Positions 51,736 through 62,146 of a stretch of DNA of 64,000 nucleotides are shown piece after piece (position 1 is the stretch's first letter; each line of letters starts with the position of its first letter). The stretch covers positions 35,036 to 99,035 of the forward strand of contig JASMSZ010000005.1 of the NCBI GenBank assembly GCA_041694515.1, given 5' to 3'. The notes under the pieces were generated by a model that did not search any database, had not been told where the DNA came from, and saw only the letters and a program-made list of their open reading frames with translations. The position numbers and the translations under genes are program-made. The stretch is from Halanaerobium sp041694515 (GTDB lineage: Bacteria; Bacillota; Halanaerobiia; Halanaerobiales; Halanaerobiaceae).

Positions 51736-52605
51736 ATGAAAGAAGCAATGCTTTATGAGAAATTGGATGATCAGAAGGTTAAATGTGCTGTCTGCAGCCA
51801 CAGATGTGTGATCAAAAAAGGAAATAGAGGTATCTGTCGAGTCAGAGAAAATCAAGAAGGAATACTTTACACTCTTAATTATGGAATAGCAGCTGCTGCT
51901 AATATTGATCCGATCGAGAAAAAACCCATCTATCATTTTCTGCCACATACAAAAGCTTTTTCAATCGGTACTGAAGGTTGTAATATGAAGTGCAGCTGGT
52001 GTCAGAACTGGAGAATATCTCAGAGTCCAGAGCCAGATAAAGCTGCAAATGGTAGAAATCTTCCTCCAGAAGATGTGGTTGAGCAGGCGCTGAATAATAA
52101 CTGTGAGTCAATAGCTTATACCTATACTGAACCAACAATTTTTTTGGAATATGCTCTAGACACTATGAAGATTGCTCATAAAAAAGGTCTTAAAAATGTC
52201 TGGGTAAGCAATGGATATATGACTAGAAAAACTCTGGATGAAATAATTCCTTATCTTGATGCAGCAAATATTGATTATAAAGGGCCAGCTGGATTATATA
52301 AAAAATACACAGGATCCCGCTTAGAACCGATTAAAGAAAATCTAAAGTATCTTTATCAGGCTGGTGTCCATCTCGAGGTGACTACTCTTGTCATACCAGA
52401 TTTAAATGATAAAAAAGATCAGTTAGAAGAAATAGCACAATTTATTGCAGAAGAATTAGGCAGAGATGTTGCCTGGCATGTAAGTCGTTTTTATCCAGGC
52501 TGGAAAATGCAGGATAGATCTAGAACTCCAATAGACACAATTAAAATGGCAAAATCCATCGGAGAAAAAGCCGGGCTCAAATATGTTCACATGGGAAATG
52601 TCTGA
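51736..52605 (+). CDS. amrS: AmmeMemoRadiSam-system radical SAM protein, C-terminus missing
   Basis: 289 residues against about 330 in the family. CAVCSHRCVIKKGNRGICRV (N-terminal cysteines), radical-SAM cluster GCNMKCSWCQNW, AYTYTEPTIFLEYALDTMKI, VSNGYMTRKTL and DRSRTPIDTIKMA are all there. The protein stops right after KYVHMGNV, where relatives continue for about 40 residues with a zinc-binding CPxC...CxC end. AmrA (AMMECR1) and AmrB (Memo) genes are not near. Substrate unknown. Its terminator follows directly. Confidence 0.85.
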   Translation: MKEAMLYEKLDDQKVKCAVCSHRCVIKKGNRGICRVRENQEGILYTLNYGIAAAANIDPIEKKPIYHFLPHTKAFSIGTEGCNMKCSWCQNWRISQSPEPDKAANGRNLPPEDVVEQALNNNCESIAYTYTEPTIFLEYALDTMKIAHKKGLKNVWVSNGYMTRKTLDEIIPYLDAANIDYKGPAGLYKKYTGSRLEPIKENLKYLYQAGVHLEVTTLVIPDLNDKKDQLEEIAQFIAEELGRDVAWHVSRFYPGWKMQDRSRTPIDTIKMAKSIGEKAGLKYVHMGNV

Positions 52606-52615
52606 GCTTAATAAT

Positions 52616-52644
52616 AAAGGCACCTGTTTTTAACAGGTGCCTTT
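52616..52644. terminator. strong bidirectional terminator
   Basis: AAAGGCACCTGTT, TTT, AACAGGTGCCTTT: a 13-bp perfect stem with T-rich tail ATTTTTAT on the plus strand. It separates amrS from the convergent glucosidase gene. Confidence 0.92.
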
Positions 52645-52686
52645 ATTTTTATACTGATATACTATTTTTGATTTTTAACTTTAAAT

Positions 52687-55434
52687 TTAATCTGACTCAA
52701 CTTCTTTTTCAAATTCAACAGTCATTTTACCAAGTATCATTCCACTCTGAGCAAAATAAAGTTTGAGATAATTGTTTTTGCTCCAGAGATTTATCTCTTT
52801 TTCTACTGTCTTCCATTCTCCAGTACCATTTAAAGTAATTGTTGAGTCTAATTTGTTATTAAGAAATAAGGAGACAGGAATCTGAGCATGTTCTCCTCCA
52901 CTGGCTTTCATTTCAAGCTTCAGCTTATAAATTCCCTTTTCATCTCTAATTATGCCTAACACCACCGATTCTCCTTTTGCAGTATCTACATCTGAGAGAT
53001 CAATAACTTCTATTTCAGACAGATCATAATATTCTATTACATTCCCTGGTTCATCAGCGCTCTCAGCTGCAGCCAATTCTTCTCCTGGACCATTAAGATG
53101 TCTTTCCATCACAGCTGAATCCATTATAAATTTCAAGATATTTGCTGCATTACGCTGCAGTTCTCCTCTGGTGATTTTTCCTTTTTTCAGACCTTTTAAG
53201 GTATTATCCTCAGCACTATTTTCTTCCGGATTTTCACAGACCATATATAAGTCATTCTGGGCTCTAACCATCGGAATAGTGTTTGCTTTTCTGGCTTTTT
53301 CTCCTTCTTCATTAATTCTGGCCCACCAGTCTGTCATCACAATACCATTAAAGTCCCATTCATCTCTTAGAATTGTAGTCAGGAGATCATAATTCCCGGC
53401 TGTCCAGATTCCATTTAAACCACCATAGGTAGACATAATGGAAGCAGCTTCTCCTTCTTTGACTGCAATTTCAAAGCCTTTTAAATAAATTTCTCTTAAA
53501 GCTCTTTCGGAGACAACAGCATTTAAATCATGTCGGTGAGATTCCTGATTATTGGCAACATAATGTTTTACTGTTCCGGTAACTTTGTATTTATTCATTG
53601 CCCTAAGCTGCACTGCAGCCATTTTACCGGTCAGAAGTGGGTCTTCTGAAAAGTATTCAAAATTACGTCCGTTTAAAGGCGTTCTGTGAATATTCATTCC
53701 CGGTCCCAGCAGGGTTTCAATTTTATTTTCCAAAAGTTCCTGTCCCATCAGATCAAATAGTTCACCTACTAATTCAGTATTAAAAGTTGAGGCTAAAGAT
53801 GTCCCGTTTGGCAGACTGAACGCAGTTGTACCGCAGTCCATCCTGATTCCGGAAGGTCCATCAGCAGCACAGGCAGCAGGAATTCCAAAGTCAACCAGAT
53901 TCTCACTCACCCCACCAAAAGCTGCAGCAGTTCCAGGAGTTACTCTGGGGGAACTCATTCCTTCACCCCGTATCAGACAGGCCAGATCCTGATCACTCAG
54001 CTGAGCAATAAAATCTTCCAGGGAAGCCCTGTTCTGATAAACATCTTTGAGTTTAATTTCCTGATCACCTGTATAGGGAATTGCTTGAGGACGATCAGCA
54101 GCTATTCGGGCATCAAGATCTACAGTTCTCCGGGGTACTTCTTCTTCAGCCATTGTCCCATCTGGCTCAACCTTTAAGCGTTCAAAAGATTCTACTGGTG
54201 CACAGGCTTCTTCAAGTTCTTCTATAACCTGCAGAGTTTTAATTTCAAAACTGCCGACAGGTTCAGCCCTGCGGACATCACTGCCAGCATAAATCTCATA
54301 CTGACCTGCTTCTAAAACATATGAAGATTTGTGACCTGTTATGCCGCTGTCATCATAGGAGGCCAGCTGTTCTTTAGGAAAACTCAAGCTTAATTTCTGA
54401 CTTTGACCCGACTCCAATAATTCGGTTTTGGCAAAGGCTTCTAAAGTTCGAGCTGCTTTACCAAGTTGACCTAAAGGTTTACTGGCATAGACCTGTACTA
54501 CCTCTTTTCCGGCTTGATCACCGGTATTTCTCACTTCAATCTCTACTCTAAGTAAATCTTCTCCTTCTTCGAAAGAAATAATATTCTGATCAAATTCTGT
54601 ATAGGATAGTCCGTAGCCAAAGGGATAGATCACTCTGTCTTTAGCTGCTGTTTCAAAATACCTGTAACCTACATAAATATCTTCTTTATAAATTAAAGTG
54701 TTTTTATTGCCGAAATCATCCATGGAAGGATAATCTTCAAGATCATAGGCAATGGTATCACTCAGCTTTCCGGAAGGATTTACTTTACCTGTCAGAACAT
54801 CTACGGTTCCATTACCACCTTCCATACCTCCATGCCAGGCATAAAGCACTGCCTCAGGCTGATATTTATCCACCCAGTTCATATCAATTATATTACCTAC
54901 ATTTAAAACTACTGCAACTCGATCAAAGGCTTCAGTTACACTGGCCAGCATTTCTTCTTCAGTATCTGTCAGATAGTAACTTCCTTTGCTGGCAGAATTA
55001 TCTCTATCTTCTCCTGCAGTCCGCCCCAATATAATTACTGCGAGGTCAGTTTCTGCGGCTGACTTTTGAGCCAGTTCAGCACTGACCGGCATTTCTTTCT
55101 GAGACCAGGGTTCCTGGGCCCAGCCTTCACCATGATCGAAGGGATTATCCTCCAACCATGCTTTATATGCAGCCATCAGTTCCTGGTTAAGAGCAAGCTC
55201 ACCGTTCGCTTTTAAAGCATCTAAAATGCCTACTACATATTCAGTATTAACCAGGCCGCCAGAACCGGTACCGCTTTTGTAATAGTCAAATTGAATTCTA
55301 CCAAAAACAGATACCTTTTCTCCCTTTTTAATCGGCAGTGCCTGTTCTTCATTTCTTAAAAGTACACAGCCTTCTGCTGCTGCCTGTCTAGAAAGCACTG
55401 CATATTTTTCCATATCGAGTTTAACTTTTTCCAT
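52687..55434 (-). CDS. GH3 beta-glucosidase with reversed domain order
   Basis: 915 residues. The usual GH3 C-terminal domain comes first (about 10-275: AAAEGCVLLRNEEQALPI, VFGRIQFDYYKSGTGSGG, YPFGYGLSYTEF), then an FnIII-like domain (about 280-400), then the (beta/alpha)8 catalytic domain (about 465-770: FGIPAACAADGPSGIR, LGPGMNIHRTPLNGRNFEYF, VKHYVANNQE) with the nucleophile Asp in GIVMTDWW at about 702. The last 110 residues look like a carbohydrate-binding beta-sandwich. No signal peptide, so intracellular. Reversed GH3 enzymes are known from Ruminococcus and relatives. SD AAGGGGAG. Confidence 0.9.
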   Translation of the reverse strand: MEKVKLDMEKYAVLSRQAAAEGCVLLRNEEQALPIKKGEKVSVFGRIQFDYYKSGTGSGGLVNTEYVVGILDALKANGELALNQELMAAYKAWLEDNPFDHGEGWAQEPWSQKEMPVSAELAQKSAAETDLAVIILGRTAGEDRDNSASKGSYYLTDTEEEMLASVTEAFDRVAVVLNVGNIIDMNWVDKYQPEAVLYAWHGGMEGGNGTVDVLTGKVNPSGKLSDTIAYDLEDYPSMDDFGNKNTLIYKEDIYVGYRYFETAAKDRVIYPFGYGLSYTEFDQNIISFEEGEDLLRVEIEVRNTGDQAGKEVVQVYASKPLGQLGKAARTLEAFAKTELLESGQSQKLSLSFPKEQLASYDDSGITGHKSSYVLEAGQYEIYAGSDVRRAEPVGSFEIKTLQVIEELEEACAPVESFERLKVEPDGTMAEEEVPRRTVDLDARIAADRPQAIPYTGDQEIKLKDVYQNRASLEDFIAQLSDQDLACLIRGEGMSSPRVTPGTAAAFGGVSENLVDFGIPAACAADGPSGIRMDCGTTAFSLPNGTSLASTFNTELVGELFDLMGQELLENKIETLLGPGMNIHRTPLNGRNFEYFSEDPLLTGKMAAVQLRAMNKYKVTGTVKHYVANNQESHRHDLNAVVSERALREIYLKGFEIAVKEGEAASIMSTYGGLNGIWTAGNYDLLTTILRDEWDFNGIVMTDWWARINEEGEKARKANTIPMVRAQNDLYMVCENPEENSAEDNTLKGLKKGKITRGELQRNAANILKFIMDSAVMERHLNGPGEELAAAESADEPGNVIEYYDLSEIEVIDLSDVDTAKGESVVLGIIRDEKGIYKLKLEMKASGGEHAQIPVSLFLNNKLDSTITLNGTGEWKTVEKEINLWSKNNYLKLYFAQSGMILGKMTVEFEKEVESD

Positions 55435-55773
55435 TTGAACTCCCCTTACTTTAAATTTAATAATTATTTTAGATAGTTGTCTGTTTAAAATTTATAAATA
55501 GCATTATTATTGTAACATAAAACGATTTAGGAAGTAAATAAATTTTGTCGGATTATCGTGAGATATTAATCTATAATCAGTAAAAAGTGAATCTAACTTT
55601 TTCAAAGCGGCGCAGCATATATTAACATTAATAGTAACATGAGAGTTTAATATAGCCTTAAGTTAGTATTGTAAAGCCTGAAACTGGTTCAGCCCATCCA
55701 ATTTAGTAATTAACTGCATAATTGTTTTAATTAAATTATATCACTCTATTATTACAAAATTGTAATTTTCCTC
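55435..55773. other. intergenic stretch without a gene
   Basis: AT-rich. It contains the glucosidase promoter region and a 15-base piece GCGGCGCAGCATATA (55608-55622) that is identical to part of the MCP relic at 57241. Nothing else seen. Confidence 0.5.
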
Positions 55774-56937
55774 CTAAAAAGGATACTGAACAGGATTTTC
55801 ACCTTTGGAACCAATAATCTCTGCCTGCTCCAGTTCTACTTCATCCAGATAGGATTCAGTTTTAATTTTAAATCTCCATTCTGTTCCATAATCAAAAATG
55901 TACAAAAATTCCTGACCTACTTCCAATCCCAACTCAGAAAGCTTTTTTTCTACTGCATTAAACCCTCTACCCTCTTCAATTCGACCATATCCCGGACCAT
56001 CCCAGGGCTTATTTGACATAAAAAATGAATAAAGATGATCATCATCAAAATCAAAAGCAGCTTGAATTGCCTGATGTAAATCGGCAAGCGCAACAGAAGC
56101 AGCAATTTTCACCTTGCGCCAGACTTTCCCCAGCTTAATTTTAAAAATATAATTACCTGAAACTTTTTTACCGGCAGCTCTTGGAATAGTACCGCTGATT
56201 TCTGGAAAAATATCAGCAAAATCGATCCAAAATGGATTTTGATAGGCTATTCTGACACCATAAATTCCAAATTCATAACCGATCTTCCTTAAAAAAGGTA
56301 AATTGTAATCTCTAAAGGACCAATTATTTATCAGGATTGGAATTATTGATTTTCCAGCTTCAGTTAACCTGAGTTTCATAAAATCTATCCGCCAAAGCCC
56401 CAAATAATTTAAATACTTGAGAAAAGCTCCCAGATAAAATTTTAACTGATCATTGACAATTAAATCTTCATTAGCCATTAACTTATTTATATATCTTTCT
56501 AGATTAATTTCAATATTATTATCATTTTTAGGAGTCTGCATTTTCTCAAGATCACAGTCAAGCCAGAATGTTTCCAGTAGAAATAAATATTTTTCTGATT
56601 CTGATAATTGTTTATAAGCATCAAAGTTTTTACCCTTAATTAGGTGCTTAGTGCTGCGGCTGTAATCAATTTTTAAAACTTTACCGGCAAGTGCAAGATA
56701 ATAAAAGAAATTTAAAAGTAAATATTTATATTGAGGAGTTCTATTATGACATTCAGAAAGCTGATCTGTCTCCATTAGTTCATTTAACTCCAGTAATGCT
56801 CCCCCATTAATAAATTCCTGAGTTTTGCTGATTTTAATTTTTTCTTTATTAATTTTATTCAGAAAATTATCAAAGTCACTTATTATTTTAGTCTCAAATT
56901 TAATTTTATTTATAATAGTTTTCGCCTTCCTTTCCAA
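55774..56937 (-). CDS. pRiA4b-ORF3-family protein with helical N-terminal domain
   Basis: 387 residues. The N-terminal 240 residues are helical, with no recognised family. The C-terminal 140 residues are pRiA4b ORF-3: YIFKIKLGKVWRKVKIAAS, LADLHQAIQAAFDFDDDHLY, FIYDYGTEWRFKIK-like. The start is unclear: TTG 56937 has no SD, while GGAAAGG lies within codons 2-4 and points to an ATT codon at residue 8. Third pRiA4b-like gene of the window; it lies between the glucosidase and the helicase module. Confidence 0.72.
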   Translation of the reverse strand: MERKAKTIINKIKFETKIISDFDNFLNKINKEKIKISKTQEFINGGALLELNELMETDQLSECHNRTPQYKYLLLNFFYYLALAGKVLKIDYSRSTKHLIKGKNFDAYKQLSESEKYLFLLETFWLDCDLEKMQTPKNDNNIEINLERYINKLMANEDLIVNDQLKFYLGAFLKYLNYLGLWRIDFMKLRLTEAGKSIIPILINNWSFRDYNLPFLRKIGYEFGIYGVRIAYQNPFWIDFADIFPEISGTIPRAAGKKVSGNYIFKIKLGKVWRKVKIAASVALADLHQAIQAAFDFDDDHLYSFFMSNKPWDGPGYGRIEEGRGFNAVEKKLSELGLEVGQEFLYIFDYGTEWRFKIKTESYLDEVELEQAEIIGSKGENPVQYPF

Positions 56938-57177
56938 TTTTATCGGGATGAAAAATTAACCCAACTGTTTTTACAATATTATAACATAAAGTCTTAAAAA
57001 AGAACATTTATAAAAAAATAAAATCCCAGAACCTGAAAATTTCCAGACCTAATACTTTTTATAAAAGTATTCTTTTTAACCAGATTTACACTGGCAATAA
57101 TTTCAGTCTCTTTTGTCCTGCGCTGCTCAACTGCTGCCCGATCTTTACTCATCATAAATCACTAGTTTTTTCGCCTG

Positions 57178-57276
57178 CTAGGTGATGAAATAAGAGAATT
57201 CGCTGAGGAAATCGCAGCCAGCAGCCAGGAACAGAGCTCTGCGGCGCAGCATATATGCTATTTTTCTGCTGATTAA
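57178..57276 (+). pseudogene. relic of a methyl-accepting chemotaxis protein signalling domain
   Basis: The plus strand reads GDEIREFAEEIAASSQEQSS then AAQHICYFSAD-stop, the IAASSQEQSSAxxQ repeat of MCP signalling helices. Only about 32 codons. Stretch 56938-57292 has no intact gene. Confidence 0.7.
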
Positions 57277-57292
57277 TTTTTTGACTTTTAAT

Positions 57293-60200
57293 TTAATCTA
57301 TCAACTTCAAATTATCAATAAATTCTATGACATATTTTCTCTTTAAAATATTGTGACAATATTCATTACTATAATTCCTTAAACAACCATAACAACTAGT
57401 ATCTCCTTCATCTCCACCACATTCGCACCTGCTTACTATTTCTTTAGTTTTCTTTAATACTTTTTCAAAGTTATTCTTTTTAATAATTCTTTCTACATGT
57501 CCGGCACCTCCTGGAACAGTATCATAAAAAACTAAAGCAGGATTTAAAGGATCTCCAGTATAAGGATATAAGCAGCCATCAATATCTCTTCTTTCAATAC
57601 CTAGAGCTTGACTAATACCTTCCAACATTCCATATAAAACTGATTCCCAATATCCATCTTTCTCTTGACCAAAATATGAGTTTTTAAATTTCAATTGAAA
57701 AATATCAGTATTATATTCATATCCTAAAGAAAAAACTCTTCTTTTACCTGTACAATCTTGTCCCCAGGGTGTTTTATGTTTGCTAATAGATTTATTAGTA
57801 TTAATTTCGGTATAACCACAATTTTGACAAACTGAAAATTTATTAAATCCGGCATGATTAATTACTGCTAATTTTCCTCTTTTAGCTGAAATGAGCTGTG
57901 CCTCAATTCCATTAAAATTATACTCTTTTATTAACTCAGAATCTTGATTATATTCTCCAGTAAAATATTGTCTGCTTGTATAAGTTTTCTCTGGTCTACT
58001 CAATTTGGGTTCTTCGGGTTTATCAGATATAAATCCAAGTTCAGGCGTGATATAAGTACCCTTCATTTTCCCTATTTTTTCACCACAGGCTTGACATCTA
58101 TCTAATTCATTTTCAGTTTCTGCTATTTCACTCTGATAATGACCACAATGTTCACATATTGCATATTTACGTCTAATTAAATCTTTATTTGGCAAAGTTT
58201 TTAAATAACGACTTGTCCATAACTTCCCCCCAGCAACTACTTGACTGCCTGGAGCATATTCTGATAGAGCTATTTTAAGATCTCTAGTTAACTCTAGGTT
58301 TTTAGCTTGATCTCCATGATGAGCAATTTTTAGTTCAACTACATCAACTGGAAAACCATACTTAGGAATTATATTGTTTTGTGACATATAATTTATCAAA
58401 TATTTAGTTTTTAAAGTTCTAATAACTCTATTGATAACATTTGCTTTACCAAACTTCTTTTGCTCTACTAAATTAGCTTGAACCTTTTCTAACTGCTCAA
58501 TATCATTTTCTAATTCTAAACGAGCTAAATTCATAACTCCCTTTTCGCCTATTAATTTATTGATCCATTTCCAATTATCTAAATTAATCTCTGAAGCATC
58601 AGGCATAATTTTTTCTAATATTATTTTCAATTCAATCGGTTTTTCTTTTAAATATCTGTAGAATTTATCAATACCATTAGAAAAAAAGAAATCTTCTACA
58701 GTACCAAAATATTCAGGAGACTTTCTCCAAAAATTAGCTAAGGCTGCAGCATAAATATGTCTTCTAATTATTTTATCATTTTTAATTTTAAAATGTGGAG
58801 GCTCAATATTCCCGCTAATAATATCTAAAGGATTTTGAAAATAAGTTAAATCATGTGATCTTCTACGAGCAAAAGTCAGAGAAAACGCTGTAGAATCAGT
58901 CCTTCTTCCAGCCCGGCCTGCACGTTGGATATAATTTGCTGGTGTTGGAGGAACATTTCGCATAAAAACTGATTCTAATTCCCCAACATCTACTCCTAAT
59001 TCAAATGTAGTAGAACAGCTTAAAACATTTACATCTCCATCATTAAATTGACTTTGTATATCTGCTGCAGCCTCAGTTGTTAACTGAGCTGTATGCTCTT
59101 TACTTTTCATTTTAACTGGCAGCTTATCTAAATATAAATTCCGATAATGATTATTTTTATATAATTTTTCTGGACTGCATTTTTCTAATCGACCAGAACA
59201 TTGATAAGTTGGACAGGTGCCCTTAACATTATGAAGAGTAATTCGATTACAGGTAGGACAATAAAACCAATCAATTGAAGAATCAACAATTGCAGGTTTT
59301 AGCTGCCAATAATCCAGTTTCAAACGGTACATTTGACCTAGATTTTGGCTATGAATAGTGGAAAAATAATCATTAAACATGCTTGATTCACTATCAATAT
59401 TTAAACCTGAATCCCAAATTTGCCTCAAAATATCCAAACATTCTTTTCTTGATAATTTATTGTCTAATCCCTTTTCTGATAAACGCTGTAAGAAATCTAA
59501 TCTTGAGTTTAATATCCCCTTGCGGGTAGGGAGCCAGCTATAAATATTATATTCTGAAGATTGTTTTTTAAAATAATATTCTCTATTACGGGGTTCAAAA
59601 AAAGAATCTTCTGGAGAAATATTATCAGGAAATAGTATTGCTCCATATTTTCTAAAACTGTGTAATAAAATTTGAAAAAGTTCCCAGGCTTCATTTTCAT
59701 TTAAACCATATTTCTCCAGTGGTCCTGCAGAAAAAAATAAAGGTTTTTGTAGAGAAAAACCCAATAACCCGAGTGCTTCTAGACTATTTTTTCTATCTAA
59801 AACTAAAAATTCATATAATATCCATTTCCAGGCTAAATCCTCAATCTCTTGAAGACTTTTCGCTGGATAAATTTGTTTTCGATTTAAATAAATTTTTAAT
59901 CCATTTACCAAGTCTTTAACTCTCCATTTATTAGTTAAAACTTTTTCTTTATTTTTTTGGATAGTTCTTAGAATTAATTGTCTTCTAACAATCTGCTGAT
60001 AAGTACTCTCAAGATAAGTAGGGAAAAATGCTGCGTCCTGTCTGCTATCTGAAAAAACTAATAATTGACTTTTGTTTTTATTAGGGTGTACTTTCTTTTT
60101 GGCTTCAGTTTCATTAGCTTTAGATCCCCAGCCAACTTTGTTTTCTTTTACCTCTTTTTGTTCTATTTTTAATTCAGAAGCTAACTGTTGGTAGAGAGAA

Positions 60201-62146
60201 GTTGTTAATACACTTGTAACAGCATCTCCTCCTAAAAGAAATCTCCAGACTATAGAGCCGATACTTCTAACTGATCTACATGCTGAACATTTATGAACTT
60301 TCCCTTTTTTAGCAGCAACTTTTATAACTTTAATTGGATTAAAATTACAATCACAGCCAGAAAACAAACTTCCATTAGCCCTTATATTACCACACTTTGG
60401 ACAAAGTAAATATTCTTCTTCATAATTTTTATTTTTATTTATTGCTTTAATTTCATCTTCATTATCTATAGTTTTAAAAGCTTGATCATCAACAACTAAA
60501 AAATATGATAAACTGTTGTTATCTTTATAATATTTCTGACTGGGTTGTGTTAAATAATTTTCATCATTTTTACTATCTATATTTCCAATTAAATATAGGG
60601 CATTACACTGTCTACAACTACCAATTTCAAATACAGGAAACTCCTGACCTTGATATCTATGTTTTTCTTTTCTTTCTAAAAACAGCTGTTTTTCAGGAAG
60701 AAAAGTTATATATGCTTCCTCAATTGCTCTAATAAATAAATGATATCTAGCAGGTAATAAAGAAACCGATTCCTCCATAGATTTTGCCTTATTTGCTAAA
60801 TAAACTAATGCTGTCAAATAATCATTAGATTTATTTGTATCGGGAAAAATAATTGACGCTGTTTTTACAAAATATTGTGCTTTTTCTTCTAATAATTGCT
60901 GTAAGTGGATTAAATTTTTATCACTTTTTAAAATAAAATACAGATATTTTTGCCATTTCTCATCAGAAGAATTAACTGCAGTGTCAATAAAACGTTGTGG
61001 AATATTGCTTTTTTCTGCAATTTTAGTAATTTTATCAAAAATTATTTCCTCATCACTTTCACTTTCAATTATATTTTTCCATTGTAAATAAATAGATGGA
61101 TCTATACCGTCCCAAGAGTTGTTCATCTCACTAATTTCAACTTTTTTTCTGCTTGCCTTGATAACATCTTGCTTCTCAGGCTCATTTTCTTTATACTCAA
61201 AAGGCTCATTAAATAATTTTTGACCAAAATTAGCTACCTCGTTAAAATCATTTTTACTACTACCGATAGTAGCACTAGTAGCAATACATTTTATTTTAGT
61301 CTTTGGATTTGAAACTCTAGCCTTTAAACGTCTAAGTAACATAGACATTTCAATTGCTTTTGCTCCAGTATAAGTATGTGCTTCATCAAGCACAATATAC
61401 TGCCAGCTTTTAGAATACTTACCATCAAAAAATGTATGGTCTTTTGGCCGCAGCATTAAGTACTCTAGCATTGCATAATTAGTTATGAGGATATTAGGGG
61501 GTGTTTTCTTCATCTGCTCTCTAGAAATTAATTCATTTTCAAGTAAGGGAGCATCTTTATACATTTTATGATAGCGCTCTCTAGCTTTTTCGTATTTTTC
61601 TTCTGTTTCACCTGTGTAACTGCCAAAAGTAATCTGAGAATAATTTTTTAATAAATCCCTCAATCTTTTTAATTGATCATTTGCTAAAGCATTCATCGGG
61701 TAAAGCAGTAACGCCCTGACTCCAGGATTTAAAGCACCATTTTCTTTTTCTTTAAATAAACTATTTAAGATCGGAATTAAAAAAGATTCAGTTTTTCCAC
61801 TACCGGTTCCTGTTGCTACAATAACATTTCTATCTTGATCAATAATTTTTCTAACTGCTTGCTCCTGATGTAAATATAAAGCCCTATCAAGTGGTAATTC
61901 TTCCACTTTCAAATTATAAAATTCTTCAGACAAAATATTTTCTTTTATTAAATCTCTTATTGAACATCCTTTTATAAAAGGTGGTGTTGCTTCTAAAATT
62001 GGCCCTTTACTAAATTTATTGCTCTTATTAAATTCATCTATCAACTGTGTTTGAAGTTCTGAATCTTTTAGAGAAAAAGTAGTTGCTAAATAATCAATAT
62101 ATTTACCTACTATTTCGTTAGTACTTTTTATAGGATCAAGACTCAT
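57293..62146 (-). CDS. large DEAH-box helicase with C-terminal DUF1998 (defence-type)
   Basis: 1617 residues. Helicase core: Walker A VATGTGSGKTES (110-121), LLLYPMNALANDQL (147-160), ITNYAMLEYLMLRP, LDEAH (253-257), SATIG, then, after a long insert, SCSTTFELGVDVG (about 1040) and YIQRAGRAGRR (about 1075). The insert and C-terminus hold many CxxC zinc ribbons (CRQCNALYLIG, CPKCGNIRANG, CEHCGHYQSE, CQNCGYTE). The end is DUF1998/MZB: DTVPGGAGHVERI and CECGGDEGDTSCYGC. The layout is like MrfA/YprA, DISARM and Druantia helicases; the length is nearest to Druantia DruE. Its ATG follows directly on the stop of the upstream gene. Confidence 0.85.
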   Translation of the reverse strand: MSLDPIKSTNEIVGKYIDYLATTFSLKDSELQTQLIDEFNKSNKFSKGPILEATPPFIKGCSIRDLIKENILSEEFYNLKVEELPLDRALYLHQEQAVRKIIDQDRNVIVATGTGSGKTESFLIPILNSLFKEKENGALNPGVRALLLYPMNALANDQLKRLRDLLKNYSQITFGSYTGETEEKYEKARERYHKMYKDAPLLENELISREQMKKTPPNILITNYAMLEYLMLRPKDHTFFDGKYSKSWQYIVLDEAHTYTGAKAIEMSMLLRRLKARVSNPKTKIKCIATSATIGSSKNDFNEVANFGQKLFNEPFEYKENEPEKQDVIKASRKKVEISEMNNSWDGIDPSIYLQWKNIIESESDEEIIFDKITKIAEKSNIPQRFIDTAVNSSDEKWQKYLYFILKSDKNLIHLQQLLEEKAQYFVKTASIIFPDTNKSNDYLTALVYLANKAKSMEESVSLLPARYHLFIRAIEEAYITFLPEKQLFLERKEKHRYQGQEFPVFEIGSCRQCNALYLIGNIDSKNDENYLTQPSQKYYKDNNSLSYFLVVDDQAFKTIDNEDEIKAINKNKNYEEEYLLCPKCGNIRANGSLFSGCDCNFNPIKVIKVAAKKGKVHKCSACRSVRSIGSIVWRFLLGGDAVTSVLTTSLYQQLASELKIEQKEVKENKVGWGSKANETEAKKKVHPNKNKSQLLVFSDSRQDAAFFPTYLESTYQQIVRRQLILRTIQKNKEKVLTNKWRVKDLVNGLKIYLNRKQIYPAKSLQEIEDLAWKWILYEFLVLDRKNSLEALGLLGFSLQKPLFFSAGPLEKYGLNENEAWELFQILLHSFRKYGAILFPDNISPEDSFFEPRNREYYFKKQSSEYNIYSWLPTRKGILNSRLDFLQRLSEKGLDNKLSRKECLDILRQIWDSGLNIDSESSMFNDYFSTIHSQNLGQMYRLKLDYWQLKPAIVDSSIDWFYCPTCNRITLHNVKGTCPTYQCSGRLEKCSPEKLYKNNHYRNLYLDKLPVKMKSKEHTAQLTTEAAADIQSQFNDGDVNVLSCSTTFELGVDVGELESVFMRNVPPTPANYIQRAGRAGRRTDSTAFSLTFARRRSHDLTYFQNPLDIISGNIEPPHFKIKNDKIIRRHIYAAALANFWRKSPEYFGTVEDFFFSNGIDKFYRYLKEKPIELKIILEKIMPDASEINLDNWKWINKLIGEKGVMNLARLELENDIEQLEKVQANLVEQKKFGKANVINRVIRTLKTKYLINYMSQNNIIPKYGFPVDVVELKIAHHGDQAKNLELTRDLKIALSEYAPGSQVVAGGKLWTSRYLKTLPNKDLIRRKYAICEHCGHYQSEIAETENELDRCQACGEKIGKMKGTYITPELGFISDKPEEPKLSRPEKTYTSRQYFTGEYNQDSELIKEYNFNGIEAQLISAKRGKLAVINHAGFNKFSVCQNCGYTEINTNKSISKHKTPWGQDCTGKRRVFSLGYEYNTDIFQLKFKNSYFGQEKDGYWESVLYGMLEGISQALGIERRDIDGCLYPYTGDPLNPALVFYDTVPGGAGHVERIIKKNNFEKVLKKTKEIVSRCECGGDEGDTSCYGCLRNYSNEYCHNILKRKYVIEFIDNLKLID

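Noticed and set aside
57061..57170. Small minus-strand ORF beginning MMSKDRAAVEQ
   Set aside because: No SD and no similarity recognised; lies in a relic-filled gap next to the MCP fragment.
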